Origin: Biomphalaria glabrata
Lineage: Eukaryota > Mollusca > Gastropoda > Planorbidae
Assembly: GCF_947242115.1 (NCBI RefSeq)
Contig: NC_074711.1
Span: 38,717,265 to 38,781,264 of the forward strand
DNA: 64,000 bases
Reading direction: 5' to 3'
A program made the position numbers and the translations under genes. Below are positions 1 through 12,800 of this stretch, piece after piece. The notes under the pieces are model-generated. The model searched no databases. It was not told the DNA's origin and worked only from the letters and a program-made list of their open reading frames with translations. Positions within the stretch are counted from its first letter, which is position 1. Every line of letters begins with the position of its first letter.

Positions 1-171
1 ATAGGTTTTGTACGACGAGGCAACGAGATATTTTTTCCACTGCCCACAGGTTGCGATTCGCAGGTCAGTGTTGAGGTCTACTATAACGACTGCTCTCGGA
101 TGGAGCCATGGATGAAGAGATCGCTTGGACAACTTCAAACTGATTTACATAAATATTTTTTTATTTTTTGA
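1..171 (+). CDS. Possible last coding exon of an unidentified gene (partial, runs off left edge)
   Basis: Frame 1 is open from the first base for 56 codons to TGA at 169-171. The composition is coding-like and richer in GC than the following sequence, with motifs such as SVEVYYNDC and RMEPWMKRSLGQL. From about base 150 the sequence falls into T-rich, non-coding-looking DNA, as expected at the end of a gene. No splice acceptor is visible because the exon would start outside the window. I do not recognise the protein family. It could also be a chance open frame or a transposon end; the sequence to the left would settle this. Confidence 0.35.
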   Translation: MGFVRRGNEIFFPLPTGCDSQVSVEVYYNDCSRMEPWMKRSLGQLQTDLHKYFFIF

Positions 172-3100
172 CGACGCTAACTGGATAAAAGTGCTTACAC
201 AAAGAAGGCAGCTTGCATATCACTATATGACCAGTGAAATTATTCCCTTCTAAAAGAGGACACGAGTTTCTTCTTTTTTTTTAATCAAGTGATTGATGAT
301 TTATTTTTTGTTTTGTTTAAAATAATGTTTATAATTATTTAAAGCTATAATTGTTTTATGGATAAAAAGAAATTATTTTTAAATTCTAGAGTGCTCTTGT
401 TTAATTCCCCTGAGGTGGATGTTGCTTAATTTAGGAATTCCTTTTTCTGCCACTGACCATTGAAAAAAAAAGAGGGGGGGGGGAGGAGCATAATGGGTAT
501 GTACTTTTATATCGCATTCATTCTATAATGGGAAAAAGGGGGGGGGGCAGAGAGTTTGTTCATGATTTCACTCAGCACTGTGTGTGCAATCACACTCTAA
601 CCCTACAACTCATGGTGGGAATCATTTATAATTAGATAAAACAACAACAACATGCCCATCAAGGCAAACAACTGGGAGATGATAAATAGTCAAATAAAAA
701 ATGTGTTTATTTTAAAACGTGGTCATTATAATCGCACATTGATCTGTATTTCTACATAGATTGTTTTGTCCTGTTGTCATGTTGAAGTGAAATGTCTCTA
801 TTAAACATTGCTAACTGGTCATTTGGTCAGTGCTATTTACTAGTTCTAAATCTATAAGAGGTTTAGGTGATCTGTATTTGGGAAGAAACTTTTTTAAAAA
901 TATCAAGTACATTGATTTAATTCTCTCTTGGGCTCAACCCGATATCAGCCATGGTATAAAAGTATTTAATGATAGAAGAATTTGTAATAAATTTGTACTA
1001 TGCAAAAGCTGATACCAGACTGCCTCAACAATGATTTTCTTAATAATGTTATTCTTTAAAATATTATTTTCTTGCTATTGTTTTGTTTGTATAAGTTTCC
1101 GACGAGCCTTTAGAAATGAAGATAATTTCATCCAGAACCTCCTGCAGGATACATGGGCTGGATTTAAACTTCAGATCATCATTAGGATAGTCCAAAATGC
1201 ATTCTACGACACCACGCAGCCTTTAAGGTATCTTTCTACAACAAAAGAATTCAGTAGAAAGCACTACGCTGGATAAGGCTTTATATTTAAATTGTGACTA
1301 CTAACTCTTGAAAATAGTTACTTTAATAGGTTATTTAACTGAACAATGCCTTCCAATGTGAAGGAGTTCAATAATTTTTAAAATAAAATAAAAACTTTAA
1401 ATGGTAAAACTACCATTCATCAAAACAAGCAAGTATACAGACCACACTGTACGCAAGAGGGGAAAATGCAAAGAACCATTTGAACATTTTTAATTGTGTA
1501 TATTATGAGTTCATATTTATTTTTAATTTTAAACTAAAATGGTGAAGAGCAATGAAGATAGAGCTCCATGGCAAGGCTTTCATTACAATAATTCTCAATT
1601 TGTACCCTGCTGCCCTACAGAAGCTTGGCACTAGCCACTAGGATATAAAAATCGGATAAATCATTTGTGAAGAAATGTCCAAAACTATTTAATTTTAAAA
1701 AAAAATTAAGTCACACCTGAAGACACCACCGGTGGCATCATAAGAATTGATTATACCATATGCAGACTCTAGGTATTATACTTTTTTTTATTGCAGGAGA
1801 GTAAATCTAGCACTAATATTTTTTTGAAGAGTTTATCAAGAACTCACACCATCACGACAGAATTCTTTCCTAGTGTCAAGTTTTACATTTTGGGAGGCAC
1901 TAAACTTCCCAATTTAAAAGCCCAGATTTTTTAGGGTCATTTACCTGTAGTCTTACAACATCCCTCCAAGAAGTGAAATGAATGAAGGAAGAAAGTAATG
2001 AAGACACAAATGTACATCAAAGAGTCTGTCATTTAAAAACGTCTTCAGGTTAAGAGAACAATTGACAGATCAGAATGAAGTAAAGAAAGAAGTGTTTGTT
2101 GAAGGAATCTTTCCACTTGTTAAGAAAAAAGCCACAAAATAAGGCAGAATAAATGTCCCCAAGAGTCAACACTGGTGGCCCAACAGCATGCCAAGAAAAA
2201 GAAACAAAAACTTCATCAGTTTAATTGACAACTAAATACATTACTAAAAACTGTCTCATTGCATTAATAATTTTCTTAGCTTTTATAAATTGAAGCACAA
2301 AAGTTGAGTGTGGTCATCATTTAGTGATGTGTAAAATGTACGCAGTAACATCAGAGATTACAAACATAGAGATGTTAACGTTCTTTTTATTCAACATTTT
2401 TATAAACATTACCAAAAAAATGAATTTTTTTTTTATAAAACGAAAGAGACTTAAACTTTATAAAAATAAGTCATTAACAAAAATAGTTTCACAAAAAAAA
2501 CAAATAAAAAATGTTTTTTAATGATAAACATTATAAAAGTATAAATGATAAAAAATATGGCACCAACAGAATATTAATACATATAAAATAGGTTCCTAAA
2601 TAGTAAAAATTATTTATGGTAGGAGGGATTGTTATCTTACATCAATATTCAAGAGATCCTAGGTTAAAATGATCACATGATTCTGTGTTGCAGAGCACAC
2701 CAGAGCTAAGTTTTAAAACAATTTATCCTTTTTGCCTGACAAGTTGTTAGCTCTACGCCTCAAATATTCCAGAGATAATTTTAAAGATACATAACAAGTA
2801 TATTTCATTCAAGCTACTGCATGAAGACATTTACACACACACACTTTTTTTTTTACAATTTAGCAAAATAATTTTTTTTTTACAATTTAGCAAAATAATA
2901 TTTTTTTTTTACAATTTAGCAAAATAATATTTTTTTTTACAATAACTTGAATTTACATTATAAGTGCAAAACAAGCAAAGACAGCATAAAAATTTCTTTG
3001 AAATTAGAATACAAATGTAATACTTCACAAAATAAATTCAACAATAAAAATGTTTGTACAATTTTCTTCAAAATGTATTTAATTTACATGTAAAATGGAA

Positions 3101-3824
3101 ATTTAGGAATATGAGGTTTTTTTTTTTTTTTTTTTTTTACATGTTTTGAATAAATGAAGTGTGAAATTTCATAAATCAAACTAAATAATTATGTAATCTG
3201 CATGATTGATTTTTAATCTATTTTATGTACACATGTACATATAACAATTTTTCCAATATTGTAATAGGTACATATGTACAACTAGTAAACCAGTTTTGTT
3301 AGAATACATGTGTAGAGAGCTCAGTCTGTATTTTAGAACATAACAGAATAATAACCTGTATGAAATGTAATTCATAATGTAATTGTGTCACTGTTGCAGC
3401 GCTGGAGTCAACTAAAAGGAATTTAAGTTTATAGATATGAGATGGAGATAATTTAAGGAGTTAAAGTACATTAGAATAACACTAAGATTAAAACAATATG
3501 ATGCAGATATATTTACAGACATTGTTTCATTGGCATTAGAAACATGTAGAAAAACAAAAGAGCAACTAGAAAAAACATTTTAAACTGTTTTTTTTTCCAA
3601 CAAAAGTGTAAAAACATTAACAAAGAGCAATAACTCAGTAAATGTCAACCCACAAAAGTCATAAACTATCAAGGGCCAGACAATAGAACATGAAAACTAA
3701 ACACTATAGATTAAATAAAAAGTGTCGAAATCCTTTGCATATATTTAATTGGCACGAGTCTCTTATCTCAGTCTGATGCTAAAACCAGGGAGCATATAGG
3801 TTTTGTTGTTTGCAGTTCTCAAGG
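172..3824. other. Intergenic stretch and probable REC8 3' UTR, no supported gene
   Basis: This is AT-rich sequence with many A and T runs. Open frames at 830-1012 and 1031-1276 (plus) are short and unlike any family I know. The part next to 3824 probably holds the REC8 3' UTR. A short T-rich triplicated unit lies at 2840-2935. No repeat family, RNA gene or conserved coding segment was recognised in the rest. Confidence 0.5.
2840..2935. repeat. Triplicated unit of about 30 bp: T-run plus ACAATTTAGCAAAATAA
   Basis: Three successive copies of a T-run followed by ACAATTTAGCAAAATAA can be read directly. They differ mainly in T-run length. It looks like a small local tandem duplication in non-coding DNA downstream of REC8. 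Confidence 0.8.
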
Positions 3825-6800
3825 TCATCCTACATTTTTCACCTCCGTGATGAAGATGTCTCCATAGGGAATTTCTTGGAATACTTTGACTTTCATTAAG
3901 GCAGCATGAACTTGAGAAGGAACCAACCAAAGTCAAAATATTATCTCAGTTAAGCATTTTGAAAACTTGGTCATCTACAGTAGACCACACTAATACCAAC
4001 AAAAAATTAGTTCAGTACAATGTCCAGTGTGTTGCCTTGTTGTTCATTTTAATAGAGACAAAGTGAGGAGGTAGAAAAGTCTAAAAAGGATTCAGATGAG
4101 GAAAAAAAAGGCCAACAAAAAAAATTCCAGAATAATTTTCCTCCCACACACAAGAGTTCAGATTAGTTTAAAAACCGAAATGATTGGTTTCCCCTTGCAA
4201 GTGCTGCATCTTTCACTTTATTCTGCTCTTGATCAATGTAACATTCTTTTCTCTCATTTTTTCTCTATTGTAGGTTTGAAAGATAATTTTCCTTATTTTT
4301 CATGCAAAATGTGTAGCTCCTAAAAAGAAAACCTTGCCCATGCCTAATGCAATATTGCAGTAATGTTGGGACATACTCAGCACAAATAGTTTATGTAAAT
4401 TATGTTCAATACATCCACATATCCTCTACTACATCAGACAATGTAACAAGTTAAGCAGAGCATAGAAAGTAAGCTACATATTGCAAAAGTAGTCTAGTAC
4501 TTACTGAGCAATTCCATAAACATTTTAGCAGCCAACAATCTGGAGGTTGATGTTGGTGGGTATAGTTTCTTAAATGTTACTGGAGCTTTGGATTTGTCTT
4601 CATTTGTTTTGTACCATCTAATAAGAGGATTAAAATTATAATCAAAACATTTTTTTTTTTGTAAACAATTGAAAGTGTGTGTAATCTAAATATGTATTAA
4701 ATACTCAGTATGCATAATTTATTACTTAAAACACTTAGCAAATGAAATGCATAATTTACTTCATGAATTCTGCAGAGGGACTGATTCGTAAGCTGGCTCT
4801 AGGGAGTTCTTCAACAGTTATATCTTCTGTTAAATAAAAATAGTTGAAATCTTTTTTTTTTAACAATGTTATGATTAGTTCAATTTAAATTATGAAATAC
4901 ATTCACTTTCTCTCTTCAAAGTTGTGAAAGTATTTAGATAAACATGAAGTCTTAAGGAATCAATGGCTGAAAAAATAGTCCAAGCTCAAATCTTATTATG
5001 ATAACGTTAAAAAGACAAAAACTAAAGGTTACAGGTTTAAATTGACCATAATACATCAAGATGTTCCATTAAATACAAAATACCAAAAAATAGTAATCTT
5101 TTTTTTAAAATGGAAAAAGAAATCAGAGAACAAAAATGCAATAATAGAGTAAAAAACATTGTGCTATGATATAAGGCAACATAATCTAATAATAAACTTC
5201 AAAATAAAAGAGATCATAAGGCTGAATTTCCCTCTTTTTAAACATGACAATGAGCACACCTATTAGTTTTGAAACTTTTGCTGTACCAGCTTTGAGTGCA
5301 GCAATGACCTGGACGGAGCAGGAAAACTTTGAGCCTGCGTTAGAGCCTGTCACTTTGGACCTTGAGGACCCCTGTCGATCTGCCAGTGCCTACGAGGGGA
5401 ACTTGAATTTTGATTGTTGCATTCAGGCGGTAAGCAACAACTGTACATGCGGTGCTTCACAAAGGGAATGCAAATGTCAAGAAGCTCATCAACAGGGTCT
5501 GAAACCAGTGGACTTCGATACTTCTATTTTCACCAGCGAGAGAGGCCCTGAAGGTGGTCAGAAGAACCCTGCAGCTGATGAACTTTTGCACCTTAAACGT
5601 TGTGAAGGTGCCTTACAGACAATTCTCCCTGAGACGGCTGAGGCTGACAGTTTGTTAAACAGCGTGGCTTCATGTGGGTCTACAGCTCTTTCGCGAGTCA
5701 TCCTTAGAAAGGGTCTGATGAAGCGCAGTTCTGAATCAACTGCATTAACAACAACAAGAGCTTTCACTACCACTCGATGTGTCAGGTGGCTGATGCCAGC
5801 GACAACCGTCAGGATGGAGAGGCCACGTTTGCGACATCGTGTCGAAAGAAACTTGGTCAACTGGAGAAGGAGAAAACGGCACCTGCAGAGAGCAGTGTGG
5901 ATCGCTTTGTGGGGAGCACGCTCCATACAATCTGTGACTCCCACTGACCGACCTCCACCTGCATTGATCAACCGTGAACATATTTCTTTTTGGGACAAAA
6001 AGACTAAGGTGGGGGTAGTGTTGTAACCCTGCCTTGCACCAGTGCTTGAGGTGCGCACTAGCGCACTAGTGAACGTTAACAGGAAGAGACTAGAATGGAG
6101 AGAAGAACAGTGCATCAGGGATTGTGAAGAGTCTGAATGTTTGGAAACTAAGAAGCCAGCTTTTGGTGCTGCCTGAAGGTTGTAGAAGGGACCTGGAGCG
6201 AAGAGGGGAAGGCTGTCGTTGGTCCACATTCGGGTTGCTGTCTAAAGGACTGGTAAATTAGTAGAAAGACTCTGAGGAAGCTGAAGGATGCTATGTGTTT
6301 GCCCTAGTGAATAAACACCTGTCTTTATTTCCTGTTACACTGTGTTGAGTTGCATGCCTATTCGTTGAGTGCCTAACCTAGAGTTACAACAATATTTACC
6401 AGTGCTTAAGGCCCACCATTAAACTGGGAGGAAAGTTATGAAATCTATGGGATAAGAATCTCCAACTGCAGTTTCCATTAATATGGCATTTGGTAACTAA
6501 TTATGAACATTCTAATAAAGTGGAACTAGTCATTAGCAATCACAAGCTTGTACAATGTAAGAAAAAATGACATTGGTTGTCTTGGAAAGACTTTTAAAAA
6601 AGGTCAGAAAACAAAAGAAGACACAAAGTACAGGTAGTCACGAAGTTTAAACAAGTGTCTTTTGCTTTGTCCCAACTGTTTGTTTTTTCCTCTACTTGTA
6701 TTACTTGTACGGGGCGAGAGTGCCTTGCATTTTTGTTTTGAATTGTTTTTGCTAGGTCACAAGGTCCGGTGACATTTATTGGTCACTCGTTGTCCTGAGA

Positions 6801-9800
6801 CAGTTCACCCTCTGAATTTGGTTGAAACGGACGGTGTGTTAGTCCATAAAAGATTATTAGTCTGTACTAGTTTCTTGGACTTGTATTATTCAGTAGGATT
6901 TTTGGACCCCTGTTTAGGGTGAGTTACTTCATTGTGATATCTCTTATTGTATATTATGAGGTTGTCACTGTTTCTAGTTTTGATTAGAGGTTGAATTTTG
7001 TGTTATTTCGTTATAGGGTGCCAGTGTTGGAGCTGCATGTACTGAGCTCGAGTCTATGCCAGTGTGGGCGTCGCTTATCGTCTCAGAAATATATATATAT
7101 ATTACAGTCTTCAGTGTCATTGTCAGAGTGGCGATCATCGACGGCGTTGAGTGTCAGAGCAGTTACAAATCAGTTGGTATCAGTTGAGGTCTAACTTTAT
7201 TATTGCCCAGGTTGGCAGTTTTTATGACGCCAGTCGGTCAGCCTCTGGTGGACTATGAAACCAGTGTGACAAGTTGATAGCAGTAGCTAGGTGCTTATGT
7301 ATTATTGAATAATATCTATCTATATATGTTATATATACATGTTATCTATTCATCATTCTAATTGTACATATACATCTATCAGTATCATACAATTAAATTA
7401 TTATTTTTTTTTTGTTATTTAAACCATCCACATAGTTGGTTACGAATGTGTGTGAATGATGTTCTTGTCAGGTTGAACCTCGGGACCTTAATTGTATACA
7501 GCTATTTAACAACACAAATAATTCCTGAACCTGACAGTATAGACTATTTTGAAACTGTCCACTTCTAAGCCTGATTACAGACCTGGCGGGAGAGCTGGTG
7601 GGGAAAGTAAAGCTTCATGTTCTTCTTGCAGACTTGGTAGAGTTACAAATCCTTGTTCAGCTATAGAGGAGAATGCCTGGTCTCTTAGTGGAGATTTACT
7701 TTTTCTTGCACTGTATCAAAATAGAAAACAGAAGTATGAACTTAATGAGTCTCAAATACATGAGCTTTGACCTTTCATAAAAAATCTTATCTTTACAGTC
7801 ATCTATTTTTTTTTAGACATCAAAGATATCATTCCACTAATATAGTGGTCAGCTATCTCAAAAAACAACTCTTTACTAATTATCTCTTCTAAAATTGTGT
7901 TTTCATTTCCTTGTAACTTGACATTAAGTCTACTGAGATGAAAAGTAACATCTCCCATGAAATAAAATTTTGGACCTTCAAACTGCTTAGTGAACACTCT
8001 ACTCAATAGGAAATTATTTTTTTTTATTCCCAGTAAACAGTGAAGCTTTATAAGTGTTTCCATTTTCATTCAGAAGATTTGGATACTCACTCTCTACCTC
8101 AATAAGAAATTCTTAAGCTTGGAGCTAGTTACGTTTCTCTTTAGGGCCTTTAGAGAAACAATAACTCACACCAAAATCGCATGCACTTGACAATGCAATC
8201 AAAAGTCAAAACAAGTAAAATATAAAAATACTTTTTTTTAATTAAACTTTTTTTTTTCCAGTCAAATTGCATCAGTTTTTTTTAAATTAATCATGTAAAT
8301 AATTTTTAATATATAGAGACTAGAGGCGCGGTGGCTGAGTGGTAAAGTTCTTGGCTTCTGAACTGGGGGTCCTGGGTTCAAATCCTGGTGAAGACTGGTA
8401 TTTTTTATTTCAGAATCTTTGGGCGCTTCTGAGTTTACCCAGCTCTAAATGAGTACCTGACATTAGTTTGGGAAAAGTAAAGGCGGTTGGTCATTGTGCT
8501 GGCCAAATGACACCCCCGTTAACAATAGGCCACAGAAACAGAAACAAGTTTCTTCATCTGTTTATGTTAAGCTCAAATTTCATGCTTATAGAATGCTCAG
8601 TGTGCTATGATCAAATCACTATTGTAAACTAGTAGGCCACAGAAACAAGTTTCATCATCTGCCCTAGAGACAACAAAGGGGGAACAGATCTAGATTAGCA
8701 ATAATTTAATAAGAATAATTGCACAAAGATTCAAGATGAAAAGTGGGGAAATAACCTCTTAAAGATTCCGCAGAATGAGCAAATATAAGCTTTGTAAAAA
8801 TGTGTATCTATGTAACTTAGTGATGCTTTGATGCCCACCAAATCACAGAGATTCAATGAGATAATTGATACACGTTTGTGAGCGCCTATTTACGCTATTG
8901 TTACTTTCTAAAAATAAGCCTCTTTTCTGAAGGCTTGCATCTCAAAAAAACTTTCAAGGCAAGTTAGTAAATGATATTCCATGCCTATATTAGACATTTG
9001 ATCAAATTCACGATCCGCAGTTTGGGACCACTGCATTAAAAAAAAAAAATGTAATGCTGCAGTTGTTTGTTTTTTTAAGAAGTCAGTCTACCTTGTTGTC
9101 AAAGACTCATCACCAGACAGCGCTACAATTGAGTGACTTCTGTCTTCTCCAGCTAATGAAGTTGATGTTGCTGCCCTCTGATGTTCAATGGATGAACTTG
9201 TCAAATGCTGGAGATACAATCAACATAATTCTTTATCTTTATTTTCCATGATGAAATTTGTCTTACGATTTGTGCATTGAAAAAATACATTATAATTATA
9301 GAGACAAAATAAATATTCACTAGTAACGTGAAATGTTTACATCAGATAGATCAATTCTATTTAATGATTTAACTGTCAGGGGACAAAAGAGTTTTGGTGT
9401 CTGTTTTTTTTGTATCTTAAATTGTATCTCTTTTGAGATGGTAAAGTCTCAAAATCCTTTCCAGGAGGGTGTTTTTTTATTTTAAAATCTTTCTAACCTT
9501 CTTTTGAATGTCACTCTTGAACAGTTGTCCGAATGAAGTTTGTTTGTTACCAATGACATTGCTAGCAGCATTTATGCTTTTCTGCATTTATATTTTGATT
9601 TATAATGTTCAGATTCCCATATGAGGCAGAGATACTGAAACTTAAAATACTGTCTAATCATCATCATCATCAAACTCCATTAGAGTAAGGGCTTGAGAGG
9701 CTCAAATCCTCTCTTGCAAAAGCCCTGGACAGAAACCCTGCTGTCTTGCGTAGTGCATTAATGTCGCCATACAGGTCGAGAATTTTGGGTTTCCCAGACC

Positions 9801-12800
9801 TGTCGAGACGGAGATCAGCAAGTCTGGGGCAGTCAAACAGAATATGAGGCACGGTTTCCTCTTCTTCCCCGCAGCGAGGGCACCGTGAATCGAAATTTGG
9901 CCATAGCCGCGAGAAATATGAGCCAACAGGACAGTGGCCTGTCCTGCACTGTGCTATAATAGCTTGCTCAGGCCTGGACAGCCTCCACCACGGGGAAGTG
10001 CGGTCAGGGCGCCTCATGCGCTCCCAGACCCCAGACGGGCTTTTTGGGACTTGTCCCAGCACTCAAACCACTTTTCCATTTCTGTTTTTTGTATTATAGC
10101 CAGGGCTTGATGAAAGCTTACAGCCTGATCAGTGGGTGGAATTTGCCCTCCCTGGTGGGCCAAAGAGTCTGCGATTGTGTTGCCAGTCACACCTATGTGA
10201 CTCGGTACCCACTGCATTATTACAGGGGTGCCATAGCGTTGTTTGATGTTATGTGAAGCCATGATGACAGTGTTGATATTGGGGGGCCATGGTCCGGGGC
10301 TTTGCAAAGCATGTAGTACAGATTTTGAGTCAGTGACCACAACAATCTGTGTTGCCCTCAAATGTCCCTCGCCGAGTTGAGAGTCAATGACTTTTAAGGC
10401 TTCACAGACTGCCATGGTCTCCGCATCAAAACTGCAAACACTACCACATGGTCCAAAGATTTTGACTGTGTGAGAGCCAAGAAAGTCGATGTAGGCTCCA
10501 TAGCCTGCTCTTCCAGAATCTTTTGATGCCGATCCATCAGTGTATGCAAAAAAATACTGTCTAATAAAGATTTACAAATACAATTTTCAATACTAGTTTT
10601 ATGTTCATTCCAACTCACAAAAATTGTAGAACTTTTTCTCTTTGCAACTACTTCCTCAGGTGAATCGTTAGGGCTTAATTTTCTTTTCGTACCAGTTGCT
10701 GAAAAATATCAATATAGGCCTACAATTATATCTACAAGGAAAATAAAATAAACACACCCTAAAAACTTGTTTTTTTCTGTTTGCTTTAATATACATCTAC
10801 AATTGTTACTTTACTTGGCTGACTTCAAAAAGTGCAATTTTTTTTGCAATTTACATATATAATAAAATATATATACAAGGCCTAATTTTAAAAGCTATAC
10901 TCCTTCAAATGTGTTTATTTTAAAACAATTATTGAATGGTAGTGTAACAAGGACAAAATTTACCTCTAGGTATTGGACTGGTAAAGGAGGAAGATTCTGA
11001 TTCAGTTTCATAAGTTAATATACCAAATTTGCAGCCTTTTGTCCAAAGTGGAAGTACCAAAGGATTGTCAAATACTAAGAGCATAAAACAGAATTGTTAA
11101 TAATAAAGAAATGTTTTAAAGTGGAAAAAAAAAAACTTACACAGACCTGTCTTTAAAATTGTGTTTTTGTAGAAGATTATTCAACAAAATCTGTATATGT
11201 CAGGATGGTCCTTAGAATGAGACTGATATCTTCAATAAGTGAGATATTGAGTTTTTTAAAGTAATTTTAGAGATCTTAAAGTTGTTGAAAACATTTGCAA
11301 GTGTTTTTATAAAGTATGTTATAACATATTCCTTTAGAATGATCCAATAATACTTAATAGTTCTTGAAGAATCATATACATAAATAAAACGTTAAAGTAA
11401 TTTACTGTAAACTTTAAATTTCACTGATATGGTAAAAACAGATTTACATTATCTAAAATCAAAAACTCATTTTTACTTTATTTTGCTCTTAACATATATT
11501 AGAATGTAGAATATAACACTCACTTAAACTGCCAATATTTTTCATGTATTCTTTCTCTGGAGGCTCTGAATAAGTCTACAAAAATATTTTCAAAAAGTCT
11601 TTTTACAATAGAAATTTCTTTTTGTTTCCAGAACAATGCTTTAACAAAATAGTTAATATGAATTAACACCTACATGTAAAAATAGCAATAATTATGATAT
11701 TGAGAACCACAAACCAATGGTATAGTTGTATCTGATGCAGTCAGCATGTTATTTTTCATTTCCGAACGTTGAAGTTGAATTTTTGAATCAAGAATTACTT
11801 TGCTAGGCTTCCGTTTTCTGGCTGGGCTGGGTCTGGGTAACAGGGGAGTCAACTGAAGAATGGGCAGTTCCTAACATGAAAAATTGACAAAACAAAACAG
11901 TAATTAAAGTAAAAACCAATTTTTGAATGAGATGAGTGAAATTGAGTCTAAAATTTGTATTTTAAATACTTGATTTGAATACAGCAACCACCTTACAACA
12001 CTTTTAAGGTGATAACCCATGAAACATGAAGTTGAAACATGCTGTTAAGTGTTGTAACCCTGTCTTGCACCAGTGCTTGTGGTGTGTGCGAGCGCACTAT
12101 TGAACCAGAACAGGAAGGCACTAGGATAGAGGAAAGAACAGTGTATCAAGTGATTGTGAAGAGTCTGAATTGTTGGAAACTAAGGAGCCGCCTTTTGTGC
12201 TTCCCGAAGACTGTAGTCGGGACCTGGATCAAAGGGGGGAAGGTTGTCGTTGGTCCGTATTCAAGTTGCTGGTGAAAGGACTGGTATAATTAGTAACAAC
12301 ACTTCGAATGCAGAAGGCTGTTATGTATTTGTCCTGGTAAATAAACACATATTTAGTGAAGAACAATTGTAAGTTTTAATTGCTTTAATTACCTGATCTT
12401 AGATATCTTTCAAATGTCAAAACCAATCTTAAAATTTAGCCAGATGTAATTTCCTGGAAAATTTGGAATGAACCAAACTTTGGTTTTTAAGTAAATTTGT
12501 TTTGAAAACATTTTAATATGCATTTCCTGAGAAACTATACATTATGAAAAATCAGTAGATAAAATTAGAAAGGTTCTAAACAATAATTTTTATCAAAACT
12601 TGACCAAAAAAATGCATTAGACATTGACTAAATAGATATATCTAATTCTGCTAGCTTCCCTACCAAATTGTGGGTAGTCATTACATTGTAAAGTGCCAAG
12701 GTCAGGTTTCTAGGGGTCACAAGTTTCATTTTATAATCAATTATATTTGTAATGAAGAAAAATAACTAGACAATTTGTTGTAAAAGATTATAAAAAAGTT

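Noticed and set aside
5558-6229. 223-codon open frame on the minus strand
   Set aside because: It runs opposite to the fossil LTR element, covers part of its LTR and shows no known domain; it is a shadow.
7549-7770. 73-codon plus-strand open frame, and a possible primer-binding site near 7585
   Set aside because: The segment is REC8 exon 16 on the minus strand (7710-7583), which fits phase and composition; the plus frame is its shadow.
8322-8400. Free-standing tRNA gene
   Set aside because: The A and B boxes belong to a SINE head: the same body and tail follow in several other copies, and the fold lacks a convincing tRNA end.
9092-9114. An alternative exon 15 donor at 9114 joining directly to exon 17
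   Set aside because: It keeps the frame, but the 9092 donor plus exon 16 also keeps the frame and adds a coding-like 128-base exon with good splice sites, so the longer model is preferred.
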